A stretch of 64,000 nucleotides of DNA from Lunularia cruciata (GCA_948567375.1 OX419762.1:9616001-9680000); one strand, 5' to 3'. Positions 23,201-35,265 are shown, numbered from the stretch's first letter. A program made the numbers and translations. The notes: a model not told the origin generated them from the sequence alone.

Positions 23201-23311
23201 TCATGTTATTGAGTTTGTGATAAGGAAAAGTACCCGTTTGCATCTTGGACTTGTTTCTACACCCCCCAGCCGCACTGTGCTGGCTTCTGCATGTGGACTT
23301 GAGGTCGCCAT
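17205..23311 (-). CDS. Hydrolase-NB-ARC-LRR immune receptor (HNL-class NLR)
   Basis: Predicted intracellular immune receptor. Proposed exons on the minus strand: 23311-23234, 22733-22059, 21857-21666, 21280-20168 and 20021-17205. All introns are phase 0 with GT-AG ends, giving about 1624 residues. Residues 27-315 form an alpha/beta-hydrolase domain (FHGF about 49-52, GHCVGG at the nucleophile elbow, STAHSGS, EEASARYD). Residues 316-686 form the NB-ARC: P-loop GMGGIGKST about 362-370, kinase-2 LLVLDDV about 435-441, RNBS-B GSRLIVTSR, GLPL about 519-522. Residues 687-1624 are leucine-rich repeats of the LPESLGQL type in one exon. Nothing breaks the frame. Odd points: the nucleophile is Cys137, the expected catalytic His is Tyr287, and the MHD motif reads IHA (647-649). 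HNLs are known from liverworts. Exon 1 is the least certain part. Confidence 0.88.
22840..22900 (+). mobile_element. TE-X 3' tail inside HNL intron 1
   Basis: GGCTTGATGGGGTCTTCCCA, then CATGTTTTCTACGCGGTCGC: a well-preserved end of the TE-X tail. It lies within the proposed first intron (23233-22734), opposite to the gene's direction. Confidence 0.75.
23234..23311 (-). other. Proposed first coding exon of the HNL
   Basis: Chosen because CAACCATGGCG is a strong plant start context. The 78 nt run open for 26 codons (MATSSPHAEASTVRLGG...) to AAACGG|GTACTT, a usable donor in phase 0. The next exon has a clear acceptor (TTTTGGTTTTGCAG|CTAAGTG at 22734/22733), also phase 0. The exon is small and conservation could not be tested; an alternative upstream start is possible. 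Confidence 0.5.
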
Positions 23312-23339
23312 GGTTGAGAGTAAGTGTCACACGTTTCCC

Positions 23340-23700
23340 TTCAAATCAAACGAGCATCGCAAATGAAGACGTTCATCTCGCGATGCTGAATACCTCACGT
23401 CTTCAATTCGAGCGCACTAACTAGACTGCAAGGCTCTTCTATCTCTGCAACACGGAACTGAAGGATCTCTCACCGGGGAAGGGTTCCAAGGAACTACATC
23501 ATCGATAGAGACCGCAACACATCTCCATTCAATCCAGAATAGCATCGTAAAAGAAAATCGTCCGTCTCTCGTCGCTGATCACCGTCACGTCTCCAACTTC
23601 TTTGCTCTGCCTAGACTGCGAACCCTCCTATCTCTACCACATAGGAACTAAAGGCTCCCTCAGCCGAGAAGCGTTGAAGGAACTACTGAAGATCTGCAGA
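23340..23700. repeat. 190 bp duplication upstream of HNL
   Basis: CTAGACTGCA at 23421 recurs as CTAGACTGCG at 23611. About 75-100 bp around each are similar (TCTTCTATCTCT/TCCTATCTCT ... AAGGAACTAC). It lies immediately upstream of the proposed HNL start, so in its 5' UTR or promoter. No TATA box could be assigned with confidence. Confidence 0.75.
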
Positions 23701-24768
23701 CGCTCCAACATTCTGTTGTTTTTACTCCCCCTCTCTCTAGTTGTGACATCCTTGCCTCGCATCAAAAGAATATCCTGGTCCCCCGAGGCCCCCCGTAAGA
23801 ATTCACATGCGTTGAAGTCACAGTGGACGAAATCACTTCAACAACTATTGCAACAGCGTGCTTGTGGAAAATAGTAAAGTTAACATTAAAGTATTTCAGG
23901 AAGTCAAAAGTCTCAGAAGCGTGTTGAGAAGAAGAGCTCAAACTGAGTAATGTAAATTCATCTAAATTTTGGTGATTACAGTAAGTAATCACATTTCAGC
24001 TTAATTTTTGGATGTTGCATATCACTGAAATCAATGAGCTTACAGATCTCTCTCCATAAATCATTATCTGGAGAATATGATAATATAGTTGAAAAAAATT
24101 ATATAAGAACGGTGTTTCATCTTGTAGAAGAAGTTTTGGCGCACTGCTCAAAAATATCAGCTCGAAATATTGTAACCTACCGATATCACAACTGGCATGG
24201 AAAGTCATAGCTTCTCCGATGCTACGGTGACTGATTCGCCCGGGCATATCAAATCACCACAGGGGCAGAGGAGTACTACACTCGGCAGTTTCCACCTTTA
24301 TCGGGCTCAGCCAGTGATTCCCTTTCAGATTACGACAACTTCATCTGCCTTACTGGATTAGCACGATAGAACAGTGTTCCAAAGCAGTGGCGATATGAGG
24401 GAATCAGATAGCTGCCATTTGTATGGAGATATATGATCGTGTTTGTTGCAGAATGCACGCCGATGGTTGCATTCAGTCCTTCACAAGTTCATCCACCCTG
24501 ATATCGATGTTGATCATGGAGAGATTTGGCTTTGAAGACAAAAGACCTCTAGTAGTTGCTAGATGAGATGCATGTTTTCGGTGGCATAGACTGCCACCGA
24601 AAGGTACCTCACAGTATCCCTGATAGACTCTAGTTTTTATTCTTATTCACATCAATACGTTAGATATCGTTGGCCTTTGATGTTCTTGTAATATGCAGCA
24701 AGGAAAGTAGGAATTGGCCTGGCAGGATCAGTCACTGCACCTCTGTTCATTCATCGCGTCTGACAGCT
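23700..24768. other. Intergenic, HNL upstream
   Basis: No gene or recognised repeat seen. Short open frames on both strands lack domains or splice context. The region would include distal promoter sequence of the HNL. Confidence 0.5.
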
Positions 24769-25750
24769 TGTACTAACAATTGTTTAATAACCATGCATTC
24801 TTTTAATAATTTATTAAAGTGCATTACGATGGTATATGGTGAAAAGCAAAATGAGGAATTTTTCTTAGACTATAGGCTTCAAGTGCACTTGATAGTGGCT
24901 GGGTTTCACATCCCAAGGCAAAAAGGTAAACATTTAACAAATAATTCTATATTGGATTCAAGTTCTAAAATACTTGAGTTTGATATAGGCAAGTATACCC
25001 ATTAGGTTCGGAGTCATTTGGGTGGAAAAGATATTCAAAATAGACCGCCTTGTTTCGAAATTTGATATACACATTAAGCATCTTAAATGCTGCGCTATTA
25101 TATTTGGACACTAGGAGCAAAACTACAAAAGCTGGTTCAAACAGTTCTCATTACTAAGTCTTGAGAACTTTGATGTAAATTCTACGATTTAGTCTTGAGT
25201 TTTAAGCATTACTGGGATCCTCGAAACATCTAGAAACATCAGACACGTCAAACTCGTCAAGCCGATGTTGCTGTCACGTAAATTTGCCCAAGATAATCAA
25301 GCCGAATTCGCAACCAAATTTCCGTGGCTGTCACAGTGTAAGGGACTTAAAGTGCTGCGTCAAATTGCCGCACAAATTGCTGTTTAAAAAACTTCTAGCC
25401 TCCAAAAACATACATCTAAGATAAATCGAGTTTAGTTTCTTCATCATCGTGTCTCCCTCGTAACTATGAAGAGAAAAATAAACTAATTTGTATTTAATAA
25501 AAGAAGTATGGTCTAAATCCTGTACACTTTTCACTACTTAGCACTGCACATTTGGACACTAAACTTTTGCTATTCAAGAAAATTATTGTCAGATAAATCT
25601 CATCTTTTACTTTTTATACTAGTATTTAAGTTCTGACCTCATCAGAACTCAGTGAGCCCCTCAGAAACCGAACTATAGACACTCAAAGCTAAAGCTAAGC
25701 TCTCCCAATCTTCACATAAGATCCTTTTGAAATGTTACGAACCATGAAAC
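24769..25750 (+). repeat. HNL-flanking direct repeat, copy 2
   Basis: Direct repeat of 15964-16962, about 8.8 kb away, on the other side of the intact HNL. It keeps the same landmarks (GTGCATTACGATGGTATATGG, GGGTTTCACATCCCAAGGCA, CTCCCAATCTTCACATAAGA). Confidence 0.85.
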
Positions 25751-25751
25751 A

Positions 25752-25860
25752 GACAAACATTGAAAGAGCATTAAGTGAAGATGGGTGGGTGGGGTGAGGA
25801 ACGGGGGCGAAGTTAAAAGTGACAAACATCGAAAGAGCATTAGGTGAGGATGGGGTCGAG
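25752..25860. repeat. 69 bp spaced duplication
   Basis: GACAAACATTGAAAGAGCAT at 25752 recurs at 25821 with few changes (AGGTGAGGATGGGG in the second). Confidence 0.8.
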
Positions 25861-28800
25861 TGGAGCGATATTCTATTTTATTTTCTAGGGTATTCTATAC
25901 CAAGCGATATTCTATATTCTAGGATATGTATAATCTCTTATTTGGAAATTTGTTCTTTACGTTATTTTCTTCGTTCTTTTATTTTTAGTTTGGTCTATCT
26001 CATGAATAGGTCAGTGTACCTCAACTTTTTGAATATCTTCTTATTTTACTGAGTTAAGAATTTAGGACTTAAGGTTGAGTTCTAAAATTTAAAACACAGG
26101 AATGTTTATAACCTTAGATTATCATTTTATTTTAGATAATGTACATGTAAATATTATAATTTATTATTAATGTCATTTTATGTTAATAGTTGTATCATGT
26201 AAGACTTATTGAATATACTTGTTTCTTTTCTCATTATTGTTTTGAATTAGATATAGATTTGAGAGTTCTGGATTTTAGTTTGAATTTTGAATCTTGAAAT
26301 AAATGATTACATCATTTAAAAAATTCATAAAATTCAAAACCATTTGATATTGTATATTATTCTTAATCTTAAAGGTATAATACAACGCATTTAAGATTTA
26401 TGAATAATTTTTTTATTCTTCTTAGATGCATTAGAGAAGCACTATATTGTAGTACTTATGAACAAATAATTTATTTTAAGCTTTATTTTATCTCAATTGT
26501 AAATATTAAACTTTAATAATCTTAAATAGTTAAGATATTGATTATTCTTCCATTTCATTGAATATCGTATCTTATGTGGAATCATGTATTATTTTCTATA
26601 GATTATTATATTATGTTATGCTATATATATATATATATATAATGTATGATACAACCAGATGTCAAATATTAGTGAATTGTTAGATAAATGAGATGTGCGC
26701 TATCTTGTCTTTCTAAGCCGAAGTGAAAGCTGTTTCAAATCATACTTCTATCACATACTTTTAGTTGGTTCCCATATAATGCAACATTACTGGCCCTATA
26801 ATTGATGTGATTTGTCTAATCAGGAATAACTCATTGCGAATATCTGATAATTTCAAATTCAAGCTCATAAGGTATGTGCTTAGGTGTTCTCTTTGGCAAC
26901 TTTCAAACAGTATTCTTTCCATTTAAAAGACGAGGCTTAACCTGCCTAAAACTAGGTTTGGGGTCAGGTAATTGATCAATAAGCGTTCCCCGATTTTAAA
27001 GCAAATAATTGCTGGAGCCGACTTCGGTAGAGAAATATTCCAAAAGTAAAGAAGTTATTTCGACCTTCTAGATTCATCTTAAGTGTTCCAGAAGTAAATG
27101 TTTTCTCGTTCTTCTATATTCTTTTGATTCATGTACAGCGCTTATTTCAAATGGAAACAAGAAGCATTGTGAAGACATCCCATATTGTCAGCGAGAGACT
27201 TGTTTAGATTAAGGCTAAAAGGGTCATGTGATCCTTCTGCTTAGTAAAATTTAAACTTAATCAGCAGATTGGACTATTCCAATTGCTCAAGTTGAGAATA
27301 ATGAAAAGAACTATAGAGCCAAAGACATACTAGGGTAATAAGATGATGCAAATACTCTAGTTTGCATTTGCACAAGTTCAAAAGAAAATGGACTCAATAA
27401 CGAATGTCTTAGAAGCGTTCATAATCAAAATTTATCCTCGGTCTCTTGTAAGATATAGGAAAACGCCATTTTCTGAACGAAATGCATTTTGACAAGTCAA
27501 TTCAAACCTGCTAAACGAATAAACTCAACTTCAAGTGAGATTGTTCTGTATATGATGTATCACCGAGCAATCTAGATGATCTCACTTAGAACTTATCTAG
27601 ACTCCAAAATTACTAGTCTCTATTAAAAAATCCTATTAGCAAAAGTGCAACTGGTCAAACGGTACAAGTAAAATGTAAAATACACAAGTCTATCACGGAA
27701 GTGGGAAGAAAGCAATTGTCATCCAGCTCCAGCGATGATAATACTAAGTCCTAGAGATGGTTCGAGGACTCCTCGAAAGGTGTAAAGTCTATGATATAGA
27801 GAATGGTTTAGTTCGTAGTTATGTATTTCAACATGTTTGCCACATAAGATCTTCATCCTTCAATACATATGGTTTCGGAGATGAACAGGGTAGAAAACTA
27901 CTTCATCCGGACACGTTTTCACACCCTCGAAAGACATTGATGGAGCAAGAGTCAGTGGCTTGACACGACTTCCACACGTGAACTTTTATAGATAAGTTGT
28001 AGGTGTAGTTGTTGGGTCGCCAATAGGAGGGGACCGAAGTTTCAGGCTGATTTCGTGTAAAGTGCGCCAGACAGTCGAAAAATGTGTTAAATTGCTGCAC
28101 AAGGTATTGGCCTCTATCTTCTAGTAAGGACACCAAGTGATTGAATCCGCTAGAGTAGCTCGTGGATTTAACTCATGCTGATTAACTTTTTAGCCTAGCA
28201 GAATTGAGTGATCCGTATGCTGGGGCTCTGAAAAAGGAAACTAGGGCTAAGACGAGATTTAGAATAATAAGATGATATAAGTAGTCCAGTTTGCGTGAGT
28301 TGGAGAGGAGTTGAAATTCAAAAATTAACAATGATTTACAACAAGATTGAAATAATCTTAAATCCATCCACCTTTTCTTAAACGATATATCTGTTGACCA
28401 GGTGCCAAAGGATCATCGCAATTGTTTCTCTTGAAACCTATGACAATAGGGTGTGATAATCCTATAAGACAGAATGATGAGATGAGTCAACTTACCAAAC
28501 TATAAACAATGACGTGCTATCATCTTGCGAGACATAATCATGAGACGGATCAATTTAAAAAAAGAATGAGTCGGTTAATAATTTTATAAAATTTACTTCT
28601 ATACACATAAAATATCACCTCTTCCATATTGAATAAGAGACTCTTGTCTACCTGCCTGGGCAGATATATGTCTTCACTCATAAGCATATGACATCTGAAT
28701 GAAGCGACTCCAGAGTGAAGACACCCCAAAACATATCTGTCCACTCTCTTGTATCTTGTAGACGCCATTTGTTACACTATAAAATATTTGAATATAAACA

Positions 28801-28980
28801 TGTGATCAGAGTATGGATAATCGATTAAGAAAAACGCTATTCTCTTGTCGCTAATCTGATGAGGCGAACCAAACCGTAATTTCCATGTTCCTCTTACGCT
28901 CTACTGCTTCTTACCGCTCTCTTGCAGAGTTGCTACACCCAACCTGTCTAACGGGAAACCGTGGCAAGTCATTCTTCAAG
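25860..28980. other. AT-rich intergenic region without recognised genes
   Basis: Strongly AT-rich to about 26650, including a TA dinucleotide run at 26622-26641. From 26650 to 28980 only short frames occur (for example 68 codons at 27757-27963) and none shows a domain. I see no repeat shared with the rest of the window here. Confidence 0.55.
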
Positions 28981-28989
28981 CGACCGCGT

Positions 28990-29500
28990 GCGAAAGCAAG
29001 AAGGATGGAAGACCCCATCAAGCAAGCCAGACAAGGATAAGACAAAGGGGGTAACATGAGGTTAAGTTTCAATAGTATTCATAAAAGAAATTTGCCCTAT
29101 TGCACCTAAGATACATGAGATGCAATAGCTGTGTACATTATATGGTTTACATATAAACAATAATGGTATCGTTAAGAGAAAGTTAAGAAATATGAGCAAT
29201 GTAAATCATATGGTTTACAGACCATGGGAAAATCCGAAAAAATAATACCTAATGCGATCTCCTTGGATTACATCCACCAATGCGTCCTAAAGATATATGA
29301 ATTATGTAAATCATATGACCTAGAAACATGCGAGAATTCGATGAAATATCATTTAGTGTGATGTGAGGGTTCTCCTATAGATTACCTCCACCAATGCATT
29401 CCGTTGAGCAGTGGACACATTATATTGTCTCAAATATGCGATGCCTAAATTATGCAGTGACGTATGAAAGAAGTAACTTGTTAGACAAGGAAGATGTCCC
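28990..29500 (-). mobile_element. TE-X 3' end, short copy
   Basis: The tail GGATGGAAGACCCCATCAAG at 29004 is followed by sequence matching 4360-4600 (CTATTGCACCTAAGATA, then the AGCAGTGGACACA motif). A sub-unit around AATCATATGGTTTACAGACC recurs locally. This is a 5'-truncated copy of about 500 bp. From 29560 to 29730 short direct repeats (AATAAAGTTTATAGGAGGC type) follow. Confidence 0.65.
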
Positions 29501-29819
29501 ATGTACCAATAAAATAGAGAGTAGAGTAGAAGAGGATCATAGAGGGTTTTAGTTAGTCCATTTTCATGATCATAAATAAAGTTTATAGGAGGCATAAATA
29601 AAGTTTGTAGGGACGATCATAGGGGGTTTTTGTTAGTTCACAATCGTAAATAAAGTTTAGAGGAGACGGAATAAAGGTTACTGGAGACCTAAGGAAATAA
29701 TGTTGACGGGAGGCTTATGGGATGTCCAATAGTTTGTTACAGATCGTTACATTTTCTATTTTCTATGGGATGTCCCATAGATCGTTATGCATAACGTAAG
29801 ATAAGAAAGTCTTTCAGGA

Positions 29820-31300
29820 GCAGCACATGGGACCGCGGCAGGATTTCTTATCTTCTCCACCGAGTACAGACAGGAAGACAGTGGTCGCCAGCCGACAGCG
29901 ATTCTAACACATGCGCACACAAGTTGTATTAGTAGTCTCTCATTTTCCTGATCGGCTTGCGTTTAATCTCAAGCAGAGAGTGGACTTTGTCAGTTTGATT
30001 GCTGATCAGTCAAGTACGAAACTCTTCATTTGTTACACGTCTCTTAGGAACTTACATTTCTCCTGCTCAATCGCAGCAGAAATGTAAATCATGAGCGTAA
30101 TTCAGCTTGTACGACGTCAAGAGACACTCTGCAACTGGGCTCGTCTTGTCTTGACTTTGGAGTCCCTGCAACTCGGGGTTTGTGCTCGGGGCTCTGAACC
30201 CTAAAGTTCCTCATATCCCTCATATGGGCGCTTGGTTCTCCGAAGTCCTATCCCCGTATCAACAAGGCAGTGATCTATCCGTACTGTTAAGCATTTCTGT
30301 CTGTATCACTTCTATAAATGTTCAATCGATATCCATTTTATGCAATTTTGTAATCTTCGATTCATAATATCGTGTTGTTGGGCCATCCTTATCAAACGAG
30401 CCATGCCAAGGAACTTGTCTCAGCCTTGCCTATATCGCCGTAGCTCACTTACGATTGTCCGCCAATCTGTCAATGGCTATTCTATTTCCCTTGCAGACTG
30501 CCTAATTGTGTGTGTAAACAAACTGGCAGAGCATGCACCTTGTATAGGCTGAACAGCTCCTCCTACTTGAAAATAGGAATTCGTGCGGCCCTTGTGTCAA
30601 TCAAGTAATTAATGTCTGGCCTCCAGTGATCGATGGTGACCCACAGGGTCTCCATCTTATTCAAACACTCAACGACATTGATTATGCCTGTCTAAACTAT
30701 TAGCTATTGATCAGAATTCCACAGATCAAGTCTGTAGAATCATCCTCTCCTCACTCCATGTTGTTCCCAACACAGACAGAAGGTTCGAATTATCCAAATC
30801 CAAAATTTGTGATCTGACACTACACCGCAGGAGAACAGCCTGTATGATCATGTATTTTGTCACGATTTTAAGATATGTCAGTCCCAATTGCGGCGAAAGT
30901 TCGGACTTTAAGTCTCTAACATTGTAGTAAATCAAATCCCGAGCATCTCCTCCGCCATTGGTATGACGCTGTTACGATTGATGTAGAAAATTCTCCCTTT
31001 AGGGTCATGCGCACCATCAACTTTCAGTGTAACAGAACATGAGAATATTTTTTGTTTATCAAAAGGTGTGGGGAATTCGTGTAACTTTGGCAGAATTATA
31101 CAAGTCTCAGAATTCTGCACATATTTTTGAAATCTGTGCCGAATGTTCACTCACTCGGCCTGCCATAGACCGTGGGCAGTTAAAACCCGGATTTAAGAAT
31201 GCATATATTCTGATAAGCCTGCTCGCAATCATTTTGTAATATGTACTCCGAATCCAAAGATATCTTTCGTGTTGTGGGAGGAAGATCTTTATCATATGAT
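29820..31300 (-). pseudogene. HNL NB-ARC relic D and flank
   Basis: Homologous to relics A and B, but diverged. 30380-30470 matches the intact exon region encoding LRVSYDDLGNPEQEMFLDLA (the plus strand reads TATCAAACGAGCCATGCCAA and CCGTAGCTCACTTACG). 30100-30220 matches the exon's 3' end. It contains the ~191 bp segment that copy A has lost. No open frame of gene length. Confidence 0.75.
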
Positions 31301-31489
31301 TTCTCAACCACCTATGTGGACAAAGGCGCGATGTAAAAGGCATATCTTGCGGAATATGAGGATGATTCGACTTCAAACGAGTATCTAGACGCGAGCCGCG
31401 CCATTGATTCACCATGATTACTCGCCTGTGTCCATTGGACTCTTCCGTCTGCTTGCTAGCAATTTGTAAATTCGTGTGAGGTGAGAGTG

Positions 31490-32075
31490 AATCTGGACAG
31501 CTCTTGAAGTGTCTCCAAAGGGGTACACTCAGCGATTTAAGGATACGCAAATGGTGTTATAGTAGAGAATCAATTACCTTCTCGAACAACCGCCACTTGG
31601 GTATTCACTCGCTAATCTGTTTAGTGTGGTGAGTCATTTCAGGGAAATTGGGACTCTGCTAATACCTTTGCACTCCACAACCTTCAATCTCGTCAACGAT
31701 CCTAGCTGTCCCAAGGACTGGGGTAGCCTTGCCAGAGTCCCACCAGTACTGTCAAAGATTTTAGACCTCCGAGTTGCCCTCAGGTTCCAGGAATTCTTTA
31801 CCATTTTTGGGATTAAAGTTCTGTCAGTGACGGGTGTCCCAAGGACATGGGTGAACGCGCAGCAAGAGATTCACGTGGCCGTAGCGTTGCTGTAAGGATT
31901 CCCACATTCCCTTCACACTTGTGCAATCTAACCTTATTAGTGACCGGAACTTGACAAGGACTCACTTACACTGTCATGAGTCCCATAAACTGTTTTCAAT
32001 GTTTTAAGAGAGCTGAGTTGGCCTAAGAACATGGGAATGCCATTGCAACTTCTTATCTTGAGCTTTTGCAATGAT
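31490..32075 (-). pseudogene. HNL LRR relic D, part 1
   Basis: Minus-strand LRR remnant closest to relic C (shared ACCTTTGCACTCCACAACCT and CCCAAGGACTGGGGTAGCC). It stops at about 32075, where TE-X begins, and resumes at 34496. Confidence 0.85.
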
Positions 32076-32099
32076 TTTAGGAGGTTGGTCAATGATGGT

Positions 32100-33060
32100 A
32101 TTTGAGCATTTTAGAGATTACTCTGAAGTAGATGATACTTGTAGTGGTTGTACCGAGTTCTGTCACGGGGTTACAATAATAGTGAGAAGAGATATTTCTA
32201 TGTCTATTAGTCATATGTCAGGTGCCCGTCTTTCTCCGTCTTTCTCCGTTGTGGCTCACTACAGAGAAAGACATGGGCACATTAGACCAATAGCTATTGG
32301 AAATATTTTTTTGCATTTTGTGAGCCACACCATTGTACTTCAACATCATTTTCACTTTTGATAACACCTCAATCCATATCAGTTTGGAGTGGTTACACAT
32401 GGAGGATGTGAGGCTATAGCTCTAGGCATTCCTAGATATCCATCTGGAGTGGGTTGCCTAATCGTGGATGTTGTGAATGTTTTTAATTATGTCTCATGAA
32501 CATATATCTTATAGAGCTTAGGGAGGCTAGTGGATCCTTGGCAAGTTTTATTCCTTTTGTGCGGTCTTTTTATGGCTCTCATGCTTCCCTTTACTACCAA
32601 CACGGTTATTCACAAGAGTGAATCACCATTTTGGAGTCAATTGTTGATACACGTCATGGATCCTTTAGGGGACCCTTATTTGCCATGGCTCACTTTAGAG
32701 TCCATTTATCTACTACTTCAGCCATGCAAGGTTGTGTATTTCACTCTTTGGTAGATAATACACATATCATGGACCCGATAGATCAGATTAGATAGGTCTT
32801 TGATCACTTGACCACCAAGCTACATCTAGTAGGCTTGAGAGTCACAATGTCAAAGTGCATGGCATGGTACCTTTTAGATATCCCTCCCCACCTTGAGCTT
32901 TTGGAGGGGTGTATCACATCTACAAATCGATTACGTGTTCTTAGAATGCTAGTAGGATCTAAGGATCATGTCACTTGCTTTTTAGACATTGCTCTTGTAG
33001 GGGATATTCTCCATGTGGATGACCTTTAGTTACTAAGGGATCCGCAAGTGGCATTTGGTG
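32100..33060 (+). pseudogene. TE-X reverse transcriptase remnant
   Basis: Pieces in shifting frames follow RT order. RHGHIRPIAIGNIF is the fingers motif (compare RPIAxG). FGVVTHGGCEAIALGI is followed by VDVVNVFNYVS, which corresponds to the catalytic 'DVxNAFN' block. Then come GDPLGG-like and VDNTHIMDP, the palm box, where ADDTHI would be expected. KLHLVGLRVTMSKCMAW is the thumb-side segment. At least two frameshifts and several stops; the second catalytic Asp of the palm is Asn. It would have copied the element's RNA into DNA. Confidence 0.7.
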
Positions 33061-33604
33061 TATTCTACTCTAGTATTTCTTGCTACCAACATACCTTCTA
33101 TGCACAACTTCCCCCTCCTTGACCTTCCTATCATGTCCGAGAGCCTTTGATAGGAGGATTGCAGAAGTCCGTGGTGATACTATTGGACCAAGGCATTTGA
33201 GTGTGTGACAAGAGATTTGGCACGGGGACAGATGTCTCTACCAATCTTGTGTGGAGTGGTTGGCTTGCTACATATGGAGGAGATGGTACCTATAGCATTT
33301 TTGGATAGTTGTGCTCTCTTGGCAACCCTACTTTCCTCTTGTTTTGTGGTTGTTGATAGGCCAATTTTGGAGACTTATGTGATAAAGAGGAATGAGGGAT
33401 CCTTTTCTCCCCAAATGTTATTATGGTAGGCAATAAATAGTCTATCTCCATGGGTACATGAAAACCTTCTATCTTTTGCTTCAATATCATCAGGTTGGAT
33501 TAGAGGTTTACAATCTTCCTTGATGGAGCAATAGTGTCAGCATACGCTACATTCTATTATAGTTCACTTCTCTATTCTTTAGGCTACTAGATCACATATT
33601 TGCT

Positions 33605-33650
33605 CTTGCTCCAACAAGGGTGCAGGCTCTTGGATCCTAGCTCGATCATG
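33605..33650. other. Empty target site for solo LTRs 1 and 2
   Basis: CTTGCTCCAACAAGGGTGCA, continuing into GGCTCTTGGATCC, is the reverse complement of the sequences on the two sides of LTR 2 joined through one GCACC. It shows TE-X before that LTR inserted. Confidence 0.85.
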
Positions 33651-34495
33651 CATTATGGCATTTTAACTCACACCAACTACTTCCTCTACAACAATGAGGT
33701 TTTGATTAGGTTTGGTCCACCCATCTGCATCTTCATTACTCACTTGTGATTGTGATTCTACACTTGATGCACCAATGATCCATATGACACAATGTTCTTT
33801 TGGAGGACAGAGGATAGGTACCCATGATGCTATTGGGGACATAGTGTTTGCTATGGCATGAGAGAGTGTATACTTGGCTTGGAGGGAGTATTCATATGTT
33901 TTGCAGATGACACATGTCAAGGTAAACTTAAACTTGGTCCAAGATGATCAAATGATAGTAGTAGATGTCGTGGTTACAAACCCTATGCATGATACAATTT
34001 TTGAGGGAGTGATTACCCATCCCCCTTGATTTGTAGCAAGTGCAACAACAGATCTTAAAGTTTCCAAGTATAGGGGTATGTAGCAAGGTTAGCTCTTTGT
34101 TCTTCGAGCCTTGGAGTTATATGGAGCAATGGAGATGACATTTGGCACATTTGTCAAGAGTGTGCAAGGGCTTATCATGTTAGGTCCTTGGGGTACCACT
34201 CTCACTCTCATACTTTGTACCATATTTTAGATAGTGTGTCTCCATTGCTTTACATAAGACAATGGCATGTGCAATCCATAGGAGAGCAATCACATTAGGT
34301 GATATTTCTTTAGATGCTCCAATTGTTTGTAGACCTTATGATTTACATAGCTCAGATATCTTAGGTGTAACACGGCAGGCAGATTTCTCATATAGAATCT
34401 ATTGACTTAGCCTCATTTTATTTATTTGGTCTCATCCTTGTTCTACCTGATGGGGTCTTCCCATCCTTTGTGTTTTCTAAGCCGTTGCCTTTAAT

Positions 34496-34640
34496 TATCT
34501 CATGGTCCCGGGTGAATGAGGTCAGTCCTCCATCTCTGCATATATTTATAAGGTATTCAACCCCGCTAGTTGAAACAGAAATTCGCGTATGACTGCAGAT
34601 CAGAAGAGATACACTTCTTAGGCGATCTTGTTGTCTTATG
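34496..34640 (-). pseudogene. HNL LRR relic D, part 2
   Basis: Continues part 1 after the TE-X insertion. GGTCAGTCCTCCATCTC and TATTCAACCCCGCTAGTTGA match relic C 15185-15240 and, more loosely, 18580-18640 of the intact gene. Confidence 0.8.
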
Positions 34641-35265
34641 CGATTTAGACCATACGACTACATATCTCTAGCACTCAGCAAGAACGACTATAGATACCTC
34701 GTCTGTAGAGGTCGCCTTATTGGACCATGTAAATGCAAAAAGAAATGAAGACTAACAAACTTTAAAATCTTACTAAGTCTTGCAAAGATCAACTAAAACC
34801 CATCGTTAGGCTGAAATCGGAATACAATCGTTATTGCCACAACAATTACTCTTGGTACGCGCTTCAATGCATAAGAGGTGCCTTTGAGCTATTCCTGTTG
34901 TACGTGGCACCGCGTTGTAAAAAAGACATAAGCGGACATGTCGCTCCTTACAGACACCAAAAGGATGTCAGTACAGTTTAAGGGATAAAGTACAGTTTAA
35001 GGTATAAAATTTGTACTCGACCACAAAGACAGAAAAGCAAAGTAACTATGAGAGAGTTTTTTCGATTTGTATTGAATAGAGCAATACACTATATTACATA
35101 GTAGATTAGTAAAAAAATGTATAAATGTATATTATAATATTGAATAAAATATTTTCAAATAATTATATATATTTAATTTAACATATATTTTTTACATTAA
35201 AATATTTTTACCAAATAAAAAACCATGGACATCACACAACTATTATTTATTGAAATGAAATTTTA
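34640..35265. repeat. NLR-flank block next to relic D
   Basis: Same block as 15290-15760, then an AT-rich spacer. A short GTACAGTTTAAGG direct repeat occurs near 34970-34995. Noncoding. Confidence 0.7.

Larger units (their letters stand above)
32076..34495 (+). mobile_element. TE-X, longest copy, inserted in LRR relic D
   Basis: About 2.4 kb between two halves of one LRR relic, so its ends are set by comparison with the uninterrupted relic C. From 5' to 3' it holds a worn RT (32.1-33.1 kb), a noncoding or lost 3' region that in copy B hosts the solo LTR, and the conserved tail (34440-34490). Other copies lack the 5' side but keep the tail. That pattern is typical of non-LTR retrotransposons reverse-transcribed from their 3' end. 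No clear target-site duplication was found. Confidence 0.75.

Noticed and set aside
15964-25750. HNL flanking repeats considered as LTRs of one giant element
   Set aside because: They lack TG...CA ends, primer site and polypurine tract, and partial copies occur beside NLR relics without such structure.
26622-26641. TA run considered as a possible origin or regulatory site
   Set aside because: A simple dinucleotide repeat in AT-rich DNA with nothing around it to support a role.
27757-27963. 68-codon plus-strand frame
   Set aside because: No domain, no splice partner, isolated in AT-rich sequence.
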